Assembly (NCBI RefSeq): GCF_017491605.1
Contig: NZ_JAFGYY010000020.1
Location: forward strand, 39,169-103,168
From: Pseudomonas sp. 30_B
GTDB taxonomy: Bacteria > Pseudomonadota > Gammaproteobacteria > Pseudomonadales > Pseudomonadaceae
Direction of reading: 5' to 3'
DNA: 64,000 nucleotides
Shown: positions 1 through 8,327 of the stretch, piece after piece
Layout: each line of letters begins with the position of its first letter
Position numbering within the stretch: position 1 is the stretch's first letter
Program-made: the position numbers and the translations under genes
Notes under the pieces: generated by a model
Told to the model about the DNA's origin: nothing
Database searches by the model: none
The model's input: the letters and a program-made list of their open reading frames with translations, nothing else

Positions 1-554
1 ACGAAGCGATACTCGACGCCGCCATGGCGCTGATGGTGCGCGAAGGCCCGGAGGCGGTGACATTCGCTGCCGTGGGACGCGAAGTCGGGCTGTCCGCCGC
101 GACTCTGGTGCAGCGCCACGCCACCAAGGCCGAGTTCCTGCGTGCGGTGTTGCTGCGGGCGTGGGACCAGCTCGATGCGCAGACCGCTCAGCTCGACGAG
201 ACTGCCGAGCTGAGCCCGGAAGGCGCGGTGCAGATGCTGGTGGCGATGTTCCCGGTGGGCGAGGGCGAGACCGATTACGCGGAAGGCCTGCTGATCCTGC
301 GCGAGGACATGCACGATCCGCTGCTGCGCGAGCGCGGCGCGCAGTGGGGCGCGGCGCTGGCCGACGCGCTGGGGCGGCGACTGAGCGATGACCCGCAGAG
401 GCAGCCGATACTCGGCCGGCTGATGGCCAGCCAGTGGCAGGGCGCGCAGTTGTGGTGGGCCTTCGAGCGCAAGGGCGACCCCGCCAGCGCCATTGGCGCC
501 GAGTTGCGCCGTTGGTGCGAGGTCATGCTGGCCGGCGAAAGGCTTGCGGGATAG
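1..554 (+). CDS. TetR family regulator, N-terminus cut by window edge
   Basis: The reading frame is open from the first bases (in-frame EAILDAAM precedes the first ATG at 24), so the true start lies before the window. The N-terminal part shows the TetR helix-turn-helix pattern: AALMVREGPEAV-like helix 1, then FAAVGREVGLSAATLVQRH as the recognition helix, with HATKAEFL as the usual K(E/A)EL-type helix after it. The rest is an all-helical ligand/dimer domain typical of the family. It ends 24 bases before the methyltransferase start at 579, so the two may be co-transcribed. The ligand and target cannot be told from the sequence. Confidence 0.85.
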   Translation, partial: EAILDAAMALMVREGPEAVTFAAVGREVGLSAATLVQRHATKAEFLRAVLLRAWDQLDAQTAQLDETAELSPEGAVQMLVAMFPVGEGETDYAEGLLILREDMHDPLLRERGAQWGAALADALGRRLSDDPQRQPILGRLMASQWQGAQLWWAFERKGDPASAIGAELRRWCEVMLAGERLAG

Positions 555-578
555 GGCGTGGCGGCGGAGACTCGACCG

Positions 579-1112
579 ATGCATTACTGCCTGATCGAAA
601 CAGAACTCGGCTGGTTCGGGCTCGCCTGGAGCCCGCAAGGGATCGTGCGCACCTATCTGCCGGGTGACTCCGTGCACTCCCTGCGCGAACGCTTCGACAA
701 GCTCGGTACCGAAACCGCCCACTGGCCGGCGTTCATCGACGAAGCGCGCCAGTTGATCCTGGGCTACGCGCGGGGCGAAGCGGTGTCCTTCGAAAACCTG
801 CCGCTGGACCTGTCGGCGGTGAGTGATTTCCACCGCCGCGTCTATGACGACATTCTTCAACTCGGTCGCGGTGAGACCACGACCTACGGCGAGATCGCCC
901 GCCGCCTGGGCGACGTCGGCTTGGCCCGCGCGGTAGGGCAGGCGATGGGCAGCAATCCGATTCCGTTGATCATCCCGTGCCACCGCGTGCTCGCCAGCGG
1001 CGGCAAGACCGGTGGTTTTTCCGCGCCGGGCGGTAGCACCTCGAAGATGCGCATGCTCGCGCTGGAAGGCTTCGAGGACCCGCAGGCGGCACAGGCCGCC
1101 TTCGATTTCTAG
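579..1112 (+). CDS. Methylated-DNA--protein-cysteine methyltransferase (Ogt-like), copy 1
   Basis: A suicide DNA repair protein that takes the methyl group from O6-methylguanine onto a cysteine. The active site PCHRVLASGGKTGGFSAPGG is intact, as is the upstream helix-turn-helix/Arg finger region (GETTTYGEIARRLGD). I chose the ATG at 579 (MHYCLIETELG) because it matches where the family starts; an in-frame GTG at 558 would add seven residues unlike the family. It follows the TetR gene closely and converges on a second methyltransferase. The two stop codons overlap in a shared CTAG at 1109-1112. The sequence differs from copy 2 after the active site (KTGGFSAPGG against LTGYAGGL), so these are distinct paralogs rather than a recent duplication. 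Confidence 0.9.
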   Translation: MHYCLIETELGWFGLAWSPQGIVRTYLPGDSVHSLRERFDKLGTETAHWPAFIDEARQLILGYARGEAVSFENLPLDLSAVSDFHRRVYDDILQLGRGETTTYGEIARRLGDVGLARAVGQAMGSNPIPLIIPCHRVLASGGKTGGFSAPGGSTSKMRMLALEGFEDPQAAQAAFDF

Positions 1113-1585
1113 CCTTTCTCGATGGCGCCCTCCAGGCGCAGCAGCAATTCCTTGCGCGGCAGGCCGCCGGCGTAGCCGGTGAGGCTGCCGTTGCTGCCGA
1201 TCACCCGGTGGCAGGGCACGATGATGCTGATGGGATTGGCGCCGTTGGCCGCGCCCACCGCGCGGATCGCCTTGGGCCGGCCGATGCGTCGCGCCAGTTC
1301 CGCATAGACGGTGGTATAGCCGTAGGGAATCTCCAGCAGCGCCTGCCAGACCTGGCGCTGGAACGCGGTGCCGCCGGTGTTCAGGCGAACCTCGAAGCGC
1401 TGGCGCTTGCCGGCGAAGTACTGGTCAAGCTGTCGGGCCACCTCGTCCAGCAGCGGGCTGCCCTGTTGCCAGTCCGGCTCCGGGTAGTGGCGGGTTTCCA
1501 GGTCCATGTAGAGCATTCTCAGGCCGCTTTCGTCGCCGGCCAGCAGCAGGCGGCCGGTGGGGCTGTCGTGGTAGCGGTAGTGCAT
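1109..1585 (-). CDS. ogt: Methylated-DNA--protein-cysteine methyltransferase (Ogt), copy 2
   Basis: O6-alkylguanine-DNA alkyltransferase of normal short Ogt length (158 residues from 1585). The active site PCHRVIGSNGSLTGYAGGL contains the acceptor cysteine and RIGRPKAIRAVG forms the DNA-binding region. Two candidate ATGs lie 6 bases apart (1591 and 1585) behind GGAGG. The second has the better spacing. The upstream alkA stop codon sits between them, so alkA and this gene are translationally coupled, giving an alkylation-repair operon that handles both N3-methyladenine and O6-methylguanine. No Ada regulatory domain is present in this window, so induction by alkylation cannot be judged here. 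Confidence 0.9.
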   Translation of the reverse strand: MHYRYHDSPTGRLLLAGDESGLRMLYMDLETRHYPEPDWQQGSPLLDEVARQLDQYFAGKRQRFEVRLNTGGTAFQRQVWQALLEIPYGYTTVYAELARRIGRPKAIRAVGAANGANPISIIVPCHRVIGSNGSLTGYAGGLPRKELLLRLEGAIEKG

Positions 1586-1587
1586 GA

Positions 1588-2493
1588 TCATCCTCCGGTG
1601 CGGCCGCCCTGGGAGTAGGCGTGCCACAGATAGACGGCGGCGTAGGCGCGCCACGGCCGCCAGGCTTCGGCGCGGCGCTGCAGGTCGCGCGCGGTGATGC
1701 CCTCGGCGCCCCAGACCGGCGACTTGAGCAGGCCCAGGTCGGCGGTGGGGAAGGCGTCCGGATCGCCGAAGGCGCGCAGGGCGACGTACTCGGCGGTCCA
1801 GGGGCCGATGCCGGGGAGGGCGCAGAGGCGTTTCACCAGGTCCTCGGCACCATCCTCCACGTGCAGTGCCAGGGCGCCGCTGGCACAGGCGGCGGCGAAG
1901 CGCTGCAGGGTTTCCACCCGCTTGCCGGGCATGCCGATACCCGCGAGGTCGGCCTCGGCCAGCGCTTCGGGCGTGGGGAACAGGCGGGTCGGTTGGCCTT
2001 CCATGTCACCGTCCAGCGTTTCGCCTAGGCGTTGCACCAGCCGCCCGACGATGGTCACCGCGGCTTTCACCGTGACCTGTTGGCCGACGATGGCACGCAC
2101 TGCCTGTTCGAACGGATCGAACGCGGTGGGCAGCCGCAGCCCTGGCGCCTGCAGGATGAGCGGGCCGAGCAGCGGGTCGCTGCCCAGATGTTCGGCGATG
2201 TGGCCAGGGTCGCTGTCCAGGTCGAACATCTTGCGCACCTGCGCCGCCAGCGCGTTGGCATGCTGCGGGGCGAGATGGATTTCCAGTTCCAGTTCGGCGC
2301 GATCCGTCAGCGGACGCACGCTGAACCAGCCGGCCTCGCCGCCAATGCGCACGCTGCGGGCGTAGCGCTGGGGCGACAGGCATTCCACGCCAGCCAGGCT
2401 GCGCAAGGCGAAGTGGCCGTGGAACTGCTGCCAGTCCCACGGCGCGCGGTAGGGCAGGCGGATGATCCGGGGTGTCGGGGATGCGGTTTTCAT
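1588..2493 (-). CDS. alkA: DNA-3-methyladenine glycosylase II
   Basis: Base-excision repair glycosylase that removes 3-methyladenine and other alkylated bases. It has the AlkA N-terminal domain (about residues 10-110) followed by the HhH-GPD fold: the hairpin LCALPGIGPWTAEYVALR, then FPTADLGLLK, which contains the catalytic aspartate. Length (301 residues) fits stand-alone AlkA without the Ada methyltransferase half. The stop codon overlaps the ogt start region downstream. It is divergent from speE, the same arrangement I recall for PA1686-PA1687 in P. aeruginosa. The start at 2493 gives MKTASPTPRIIRLPYRAPWDW, the family-like N-terminus. Confidence 0.92.
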   Translation of the reverse strand: MKTASPTPRIIRLPYRAPWDWQQFHGHFALRSLAGVECLSPQRYARSVRIGGEAGWFSVRPLTDRAELELEIHLAPQHANALAAQVRKMFDLDSDPGHIAEHLGSDPLLGPLILQAPGLRLPTAFDPFEQAVRAIVGQQVTVKAAVTIVGRLVQRLGETLDGDMEGQPTRLFPTPEALAEADLAGIGMPGKRVETLQRFAAACASGALALHVEDGAEDLVKRLCALPGIGPWTAEYVALRAFGDPDAFPTADLGLLKSPVWGAEGITARDLQRRAEAWRPWRAYAAVYLWHAYSQGGRTGG

Positions 2494-2580
2494 GGAGCGA
2501 CCTTACCTGTATGCGGGGGCGGCTGTCGTCCCGGCGCTGACTTTCAAATTGCCCGGCAATGACCACGGACGACAACGGGG

Positions 2581-2610
2581 TTCGACCTGTCATCGTCAGC
2601 CACGTAGAAT
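2581..2610 (+). promoter_or_regulatory. Likely sigma-70 promoter of speE
   Basis: TTCGAC (2581-2586) and TAGAAT (2605-2610) are separated by 18 bases and lie 66 bases before the speE start, giving a leader of about 60 nt. Both hexamers match the consensus at four or more positions. No experimental support is available from the sequence. Confidence 0.45.
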
Positions 2611-2676
2611 GCGCGCCTCTTTCGGGGCGGCCCGGCCGTCCCCTCCTATTGTCTTGTCCCGACGGGAGCCCAGCCC

Positions 2677-3537
<861 letters not shown>

Positions 3538-3567
3538 CACCCGCTTCGCCATCGCCCGCGTGCGACC

Positions 3568-3600
3568 CGGCGCCGCTTCCCGATTCGGGGAGCGGCGCCG
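3568..3600 (+). terminator. Long stem-loop after speE
   Basis: CGGCGCCGCT at 3568-3577 pairs with AGCGGCGCCG at 3591-3600, with an inner CCCGA/TCGGG extension, giving an almost unbroken 15-bp stem. There is no T-run after it, so it may act as an mRNA 3'-end stabiliser or a weak terminator. The remaining bases to 3864 hold no convincing gene and probably carry the promoter of the next gene. Confidence 0.45.
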
Positions 3601-3864
3601 ATCCGGTGACCAACGGTCAGTCATGACAGTTTCTTCACCCGCCGTGCGGCACTGTGTCCGCCGTCTGGCGGTCGTAGCCCTGTCGCCTGGTGCTCGTATC
3701 ATTCCGAAACGATTGTCCGCATCGGCTTAATGTCGGCTGCAGCGGTGCCGAATAGAATGCGCGGCCACTGCTTTTACGCTGTAATGCCGCAGTTTTCGCG
3801 CTCACGCAGGGCCCCGCACGGGCGGCGCTCCTTCGAACCCACACGTTCACAACGGAACCTAGAA

Positions 3865-5940
3865 ATGGGCCAACCAGAAGTCCTGACCAATCGCCAGAAC
3901 GGTGCGAGCCTCACGCGGCCCACCGTCTCCAGCCATCTGGCGTTCACTGCGCTCAGCGTCCTTGCGCTGATGGCGATGTTCTCCCTGCTGCGCCTTGCGC
4001 TGTTCATCTACAACCGCGAGCTGGTGGGCAGCACGCCGGCCTCCACCTTCGTCGAGGCCTTCATCACCGGCATGCGTTTCGACATCCGCGTGGTGGTCTA
4101 CATCATCGCGCCTGTGGTCTTCGCTACCGCCAGCGCCCGTGCCATGGGCTGGCGCTGGCTGTGGAAGGCCTGGCTGACCGCAACCGCGAGCCTGACGCTG
4201 TTTCTCGGCGTGCTGGAGATGGACTTCTACCGCGAATTCCACCAGCGCCTGAACAGCCTGGTGTTCCAGTACATGGCCGAAGATCCCAAGACGGTCATGA
4301 GCATGATCTGGTACGGCTATCCGGTGGTCCGTTACCTGCTGGCCTGGGCCTTCGCCACCTGGCTGCTGTACATGCTGTTCCGTGGCATCGACCGCGCGAC
4401 CCGTCCGAGCGCCTCCGGCCCGGCGATTGCCGCCTGGTACGTTCGCGCCGTGGTCATGCTGGCGGTCGTGGCGGTCTGCGTCGTCGCCGCCCGTGGCACC
4501 CTGCGCCAGGGCCCGCCGCTGCGCTGGGGCGATGCCTTCACCACCGACTCGATGTTCGCCAACCAGCTGGGCCTGAACGGTACCCTGACCCTGATCAAGG
4601 CCGCCGAAAGCCGCTTCTCCGAGGACCGCGACAATATCTGGAAGGCCACGCTGCCCGATGAGCAGGCCCGCGAGACCGTGCGCAAGATGCTGGTAATGCC
4701 GTCCGACAAGCTGGTCGATGCCGACGAAGCGGCGGTCCGCCGCGACTACACCCCGCCGGCCGACGGCACCCTGCCGATCAAGAACGTGGTGGTGATCCTG
4801 CTGGAAAGCTTCGCCGGCCACTTCGTCGGCGCGCTGGGCGGGGAGGGCAACATCACGCCGTACTTCGACAAGCTGTCGAAGGAAGGCCTGCTGTTCACCC
4901 AGTTCTTCTCCAACGGCACCCACACCCACCAGGGCATGTTCGCCACCATGGCGTGCTTCCCGAACCTGCCGGGCTTCGAATACCTGATGCAGACGCCCGA
5001 GGGTGGCCACAAGTTCTCCGGCCTGCCGCAACTGCTGTCGGCGCGCAAGTTCGAGGACGTCTACGTCTACAACGGTGACTTCGCCTGGGACAACCAGTCC
5101 GGCTTCTTCGCCAACCAGGGCATGACCTCCTTCATCGGCCGCAACGACTACGTGAACCCGGTGTTCTCCGACCCGACCTGGGGCGTGTCCGACCAAGACA
5201 TGTTCGCCCGCGGCAACGAGGAACTGGACAAGCTCGATGCCACCGGCAAGCCGTTCTATGCCCTGCTGCAGAGTCTGTCGAACCACGTGCCCTACGCACT
5301 GCCGAAGGACCTGCCGGTGGAGCGCGTGACCGGCCACGGCAGCCTCGACGAGCACCTGACCGCCATGCGCTATTCCGACTGGGCGCTGGGCCAGTTCTTC
5401 GAGAAGGCCAAGAAGTCGCCGTACTACAAGGACACCCTGTTCATCGTGGTGGGTGACCACGGCTTCGGCGCGCCCGAGCAGCTGACTGAAATGGACCTGT
5501 TCCGCTTCAACGTGCCCTTCCTGATGATCGCTCCGGGCATCCAGGAGAAGTTCGGCGCCACCCGCGACACCGTCGGCACCCAGATCGACATCGTGCCGAC
5601 CATCATGGGCCGCCTGGGCGGCGAGACCCGCCACCAGTGCTGGGGCCGCGACCTGCTGAACCTGCCCGAAGGCGACAAGGGCATCGGCGTGATCAAGCCC
5701 TCCGGCAGCGAGCAGGTGGTGGCGATCATCAACGGCAACCGCATCCTGATCAAACCCAAGGAAGGCGACATCCGCGTCTACGACTACAAGGTCGGCAAGG
5801 ACTTCGGCGTGACCCGTGTGGAAAACGCGCCGGACCAGGAAGACCTGCGCGTGCGTCTGGAGTCCTTCATCCAGACCGCGACCAAGAGCCTGCTGGACAA
5901 CACCGCCGGTGTGGTGGGCGGCAAGCCTGACGCGAAGTGA
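3865..5940 (+). CDS. LtaS/OpgB-like membrane sulfatase-fold phosphotransferase
   Basis: Inner-membrane protein with about five N-terminal transmembrane helices (first about residues 22-45) and a large periplasmic alkaline-phosphatase-fold domain. Metal-site motifs are visible: VVVILLESFAG, the nucleophile region FSNGTHTHQGMFATM, and VVGDHGFGAPEQ near the end. This is the lipoteichoic acid synthase / phosphoglycerol transferase family, which in Gram-negatives usually decorates periplasmic glucans or lipids with phosphoglycerol or phosphoethanolamine. The substrate is unknown. I chose the ATG at 3865 (MGQPEVLT) because the extra 45 codons of the longer frame are basic and unlike the family. A rho-independent terminator follows at once. 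Confidence 0.8.
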   Translation: MGQPEVLTNRQNGASLTRPTVSSHLAFTALSVLALMAMFSLLRLALFIYNRELVGSTPASTFVEAFITGMRFDIRVVVYIIAPVVFATASARAMGWRWLWKAWLTATASLTLFLGVLEMDFYREFHQRLNSLVFQYMAEDPKTVMSMIWYGYPVVRYLLAWAFATWLLYMLFRGIDRATRPSASGPAIAAWYVRAVVMLAVVAVCVVAARGTLRQGPPLRWGDAFTTDSMFANQLGLNGTLTLIKAAESRFSEDRDNIWKATLPDEQARETVRKMLVMPSDKLVDADEAAVRRDYTPPADGTLPIKNVVVILLESFAGHFVGALGGEGNITPYFDKLSKEGLLFTQFFSNGTHTHQGMFATMACFPNLPGFEYLMQTPEGGHKFSGLPQLLSARKFEDVYVYNGDFAWDNQSGFFANQGMTSFIGRNDYVNPVFSDPTWGVSDQDMFARGNEELDKLDATGKPFYALLQSLSNHVPYALPKDLPVERVTGHGSLDEHLTAMRYSDWALGQFFEKAKKSPYYKDTLFIVVGDHGFGAPEQLTEMDLFRFNVPFLMIAPGIQEKFGATRDTVGTQIDIVPTIMGRLGGETRHQCWGRDLLNLPEGDKGIGVIKPSGSEQVVAIINGNRILIKPKEGDIRVYDYKVGKDFGVTRVENAPDQEDLRVRLESFIQTATKSLLDNTAGVVGGKPDAK

Positions 5941-5955
5941 TCGCCAGGTAAGCGC

Positions 5956-5983
5956 AAAAGGGGCCTTCGGGCCCCTTTTTCTT
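5956..5983 (+). terminator. Rho-independent terminator after the sulfatase gene
   Basis: AAAAGGGGCC and GGCCCCTTTT pair around a TTCG tetraloop (5956-5979) and run into a T-rich tail. It lies 16 bases after the stop codon. Confidence 0.9.
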
Positions 5984-6023
5984 TGGGGCCGGGTGCGAGT
6001 GCGGAAAGCGCTCCGATTCCCCC

Positions 6024-6089
6024 GTAGGAGCGGACTTCGTCCGCGATCAGCTTCCGCGTGGGGCCATCGCGGACGGAGTCCGCTCCTGC
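6024..6089. repeat. REP element pair (inverted)
   Basis: Two oppositely oriented copies (6024-6047 and 6066-6089) of the short palindromic unit beginning GTAGGAGCGGAC and ending GTCCGCGAT. It lies between the sulfatase terminator and tauE. The same family recurs through the window in two subtypes: a GGAC/GGGC type ending CGCGAT and a GAGCTTGCTC type ending GCGAA. Confidence 0.85.
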
Positions 6090-6159
6090 AGTCAAGTTCC
6101 GAGCGGCATCCAGAGGGCTCGGCGCGGAAAAGCACAACCGGGCTTCAGGTGAAAACAAG

Positions 6160-6196
6160 TTATAAAGTAAGACCACATCGGTCTAATGCATTATAA
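6160..6196. promoter_or_regulatory. AT-rich dyad upstream of tauE
   Basis: TTATAA occurs at 6160-6165 and again at 6191-6196, bracketing the inverted repeat AGACC-ACATC-GGTCT (6170-6184). This AT-rich patch stands out from GC-rich surroundings 64 bases before the tauE start and is the likely promoter/operator. The factor is unknown; a LysR-type sulfur regulator would fit the gene family. Confidence 0.35.
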
Positions 6197-6259
6197 GAAA
6201 AGTCGCTATCCTGCCGCCCACACCACGAGGTGATCAGTTTCGCCAGTCAGGACGCGTAG

Positions 6260-7045
6260 ATGGAAGTTGGCAATATCGGTTTCGTGATCGCGGGTCTTGT
6301 CGTTGGCTTTATCGTTGGTATGACCGGTGTCGGCGGCGGTTCGCTGATGACCCCCATCCTCCTCTGGTTCGGTATCAACCCTGCCGCCGCGGTAGGCACC
6401 GACCTGCTGTATGCCGCCATCACCAAGTCCGGCGGTGTCCTGGTTCATCGCAAGAACGACAACATCGACTGGCGCATCACCGGCTGGCTCGCCCTGGGCA
6501 GCGTGCCGGCAGCGGCGCTGACCCTGCTGTTCCTGCACAACCTGAACGCCGATACGGCGGCGATGAACAGCATCATCAAGCATGCCCTGGGCGTCGTCCT
6601 GCTGCTCACCGCTCTGGCCGTGCTGTTCAAGAAGCAGGCGCTGGCCTTCGCACAGCGCCACGCCGGCGACAGCTTCCACTTCAGCGGCCCCAAGTTGAAC
6701 AGCCTGACCGTCGTCACCGGCGCCGTCCTCGGTGCCATGGTCGCGCTGACCTCCATCGGCGCCGGCGCGCTGGGCACCGTGGCGCTGTTCGTGCTCTATC
6801 CCTTCCTTGCCACCCGCCGTCTGGTAGGCACCGAGATCGCCCACGCCGTACCGCTCACCCTGGTCGCCGGCCTCGGCCACGCCAGCATGGGCAACATGGA
6901 CTGGGGCCTGCTCGGCTACCTGCTGATCGGCTCGCTGCCGGGCATCTACATCGGCAGCCACCTGGCCGGCCGCGTTCCGGACGGCGTGCTGCGTCCCTGC
7001 CTGGCGGTGATGCTGGCGTCGATCGGCTACAAGCTGGTCTTCTGA
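6260..7045 (+). CDS. TauE/SafE family anion exporter
   Basis: Polytopic inner-membrane protein (261 residues, about 8 hydrophobic segments) with the family signature near the N-terminus: GFIVGMTGVGGGSLMTPIL and, in the second half, a repeated GAVLGAMVALTSIGAGALG segment, showing the usual internal duplication. Members export sulfite, sulfoacetate or other organic sulfonates, or carry out related anion transport. The substrate is not readable here. ATG at 6260 is the only start that keeps the first helix whole. It stands alone, with REP elements upstream and the end of the araC gene downstream. Confidence 0.85.
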   Translation: MEVGNIGFVIAGLVVGFIVGMTGVGGGSLMTPILLWFGINPAAAVGTDLLYAAITKSGGVLVHRKNDNIDWRITGWLALGSVPAAALTLLFLHNLNADTAAMNSIIKHALGVVLLLTALAVLFKKQALAFAQRHAGDSFHFSGPKLNSLTVVTGAVLGAMVALTSIGAGALGTVALFVLYPFLATRRLVGTEIAHAVPLTLVAGLGHASMGNMDWGLLGYLLIGSLPGIYIGSHLAGRVPDGVLRPCLAVMLASIGYKLVF

Positions 7046-7180
7046 AACCTCTCTACGATCCGCGTCGGCCGTAGGGCGTTGGACAGCGCCCTCAGGTGCT
7101 CATTTACAGGGCGTAAACTCCGCTCTTCGGGCGCTCTCCGCCTACTACGGCTCTAGCTCGCAAGCTCGTCAACAGGTTTG

Positions 7181-8197
7181 CTAGCCCCGGCGGAAACGCC
7201 CCGGCGTCACGCCTTTCCAGCGGCGGAAGGCGTGAATGAAGTTCGACACCTCCCCATAGCCGAGCCGCTCGGCGATCTCCTCCAGACGAATCACGCCCGT
7301 GGCCAGCAACTCCTCGGCCAGGGCCTGGCGCACCTCGTCCACCAGCGCGCGGAAGCTGCTGCCTTCGGCGTCCAGGCGGCGGCGCAGGGTGCGCGAGGTC
7401 ATGTGCATCGCCTCGGCCATCTGCTCCATGTCCGGCAGCCGTCCGGGCGTGGCCAGCAGGCGGTCGCGGATCTGCCCGGACAGCCCGGTGCGCACCTGGC
7501 GCCGGGCGAGCAGGGCGCGGCACTGTTCCTCGCAGCGCAACGCCACTTCCGGGTTGGCGCCGGGCAGCGGCAGTTCGAGGATGCGGCTGTCGAAGATGAT
7601 GCGGTTCTCCGCCTGGCCGAACAGCGGCCGTACCCCCAGTTCGTCGATGTAGGGCTGCACGTCGCCGGGCGCTTCGCGGCGGAAGCTGACGTGACGCACC
7701 GGTGCCGGCTGGTTGGTCAGGTCGCGCTGGATGCGCAGCACGCCGCCGCCGTCGCGCTCGATCAGGAAGTCGCGCAGGTCCTCCGGGATGGCCTCGTCGT
7801 CCAGCACCAGGTGCGCCTCGCCGTCGTGCTCCTCCAGGCGCATGCGGTGGAAGGCGTAGGTCAGGTCGAGGTAGCGCAGCCCCAGGCGCGCGGCGCTGAG
7901 GAAGGTGGCGCTGCTGAGCAGGGCGAAGCCCCAGATGCCATAGGTGTTGAGGTGGTAGCGCAGCCCGGCCTCGAGGCCGATCCCGGGGATATGCCCCAGG
8001 TGCCGGGTCAGATTGCGTACCAGGCGTAGCTCCTGCTCGGCGTCAACTTCCGCGCCGGGATCGGCGAGCACGCCGATGTCCAGGCCGGTATCACCCAGGC
8101 ATTGTTCCAGGTTCAAGCCATGGTCCAGGCCGAACTGCGTCAGCAGTTGCACGCTGACGGCGCTGCGGCGCGGCGACCAGTGGGGAGTGGCAGGCAT
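7181..8197 (-). CDS. AraC/XylS family regulator (VirS/OruR type)
   Basis: A 338-residue regulator with an N-terminal arabinose-binding-like ligand domain of the OruR/VirS kind (about residues 15-200, with IPGIGLEAGLRYHLNTYGIWG) and a C-terminal double helix-turn-helix (about 235-335): MEQMAEAMHMTSRTLRRRL and RLEEIAERLGYGEVSNFIHAF. It is divergent from the monooxygenase-esterase-SDR operon with only 130 bases between the starts, so it most likely controls that operon. An 8-bp inverted repeat in the gap is a candidate binding site. The mycobacterial VirS regulator sits in the same position next to mymA. Confidence 0.88.
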   Translation of the reverse strand: MPATPHWSPRRSAVSVQLLTQFGLDHGLNLEQCLGDTGLDIGVLADPGAEVDAEQELRLVRNLTRHLGHIPGIGLEAGLRYHLNTYGIWGFALLSSATFLSAARLGLRYLDLTYAFHRMRLEEHDGEAHLVLDDEAIPEDLRDFLIERDGGGVLRIQRDLTNQPAPVRHVSFRREAPGDVQPYIDELGVRPLFGQAENRIIFDSRILELPLPGANPEVALRCEEQCRALLARRQVRTGLSGQIRDRLLATPGRLPDMEQMAEAMHMTSRTLRRRLDAEGSSFRALVDEVRQALAEELLATGVIRLEEIAERLGYGEVSNFIHAFRRWKGVTPGRFRRG

Positions 8198-8207
8198 CGG
8201 AATCCTC

Positions 8208-8247
8208 GTCGGACAATCTGACCGAAAGTCACAATTTTATGTCCGAC
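8208..8247. promoter_or_regulatory. Inverted repeat between araC-type gene and monooxygenase operon
   Basis: GTCGGACA (8208-8215) and TGTCCGAC (8240-8247) form a perfect 8-bp inverted repeat with centres 32 bp apart, about three helical turns. It begins 11 bases upstream of the regulator's start codon. It is a good candidate operator for the divergent AraC-type regulator, allowing both autorepression and control of the operon. A CATAAT at 8252-8257 could serve as a -10 element for the operon. Confidence 0.45.
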
Positions 8248-8280
8248 TATGCCATAATCCGAGGACGAATGAAGCCCTAG

Positions 8281-8312
8281 GATGTTCCCATCCGCCATCG
8301 GGCGGGAACATC
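8281..8312 (+). promoter_or_regulatory. Hairpin in the monooxygenase leader
   Basis: GATGTTCCC (8281-8289) and GGGAACATC (8304-8312) form a perfect 9-bp dyad with a 14-base spacer, just before the Shine-Dalgarno-like GGGAG and the ATG at 8328. It could be a second operator or an RNA hairpin that affects translation. Confidence 0.35.
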
Positions 8313-8327
8313 ACCGGGAGCATAACA

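Noticed and set aside
3859..6135. A 758-codon minus-strand frame
   Set aside because: Antisense of the sulfatase gene, and it runs through a strong terminator and a REP pair; not a gene.
8013..8327. A 105-codon upstream extension of the monooxygenase
   Set aside because: It would overlap the divergent regulator's coding region and promoter, and displaces the FAD motif far from the N-terminus.
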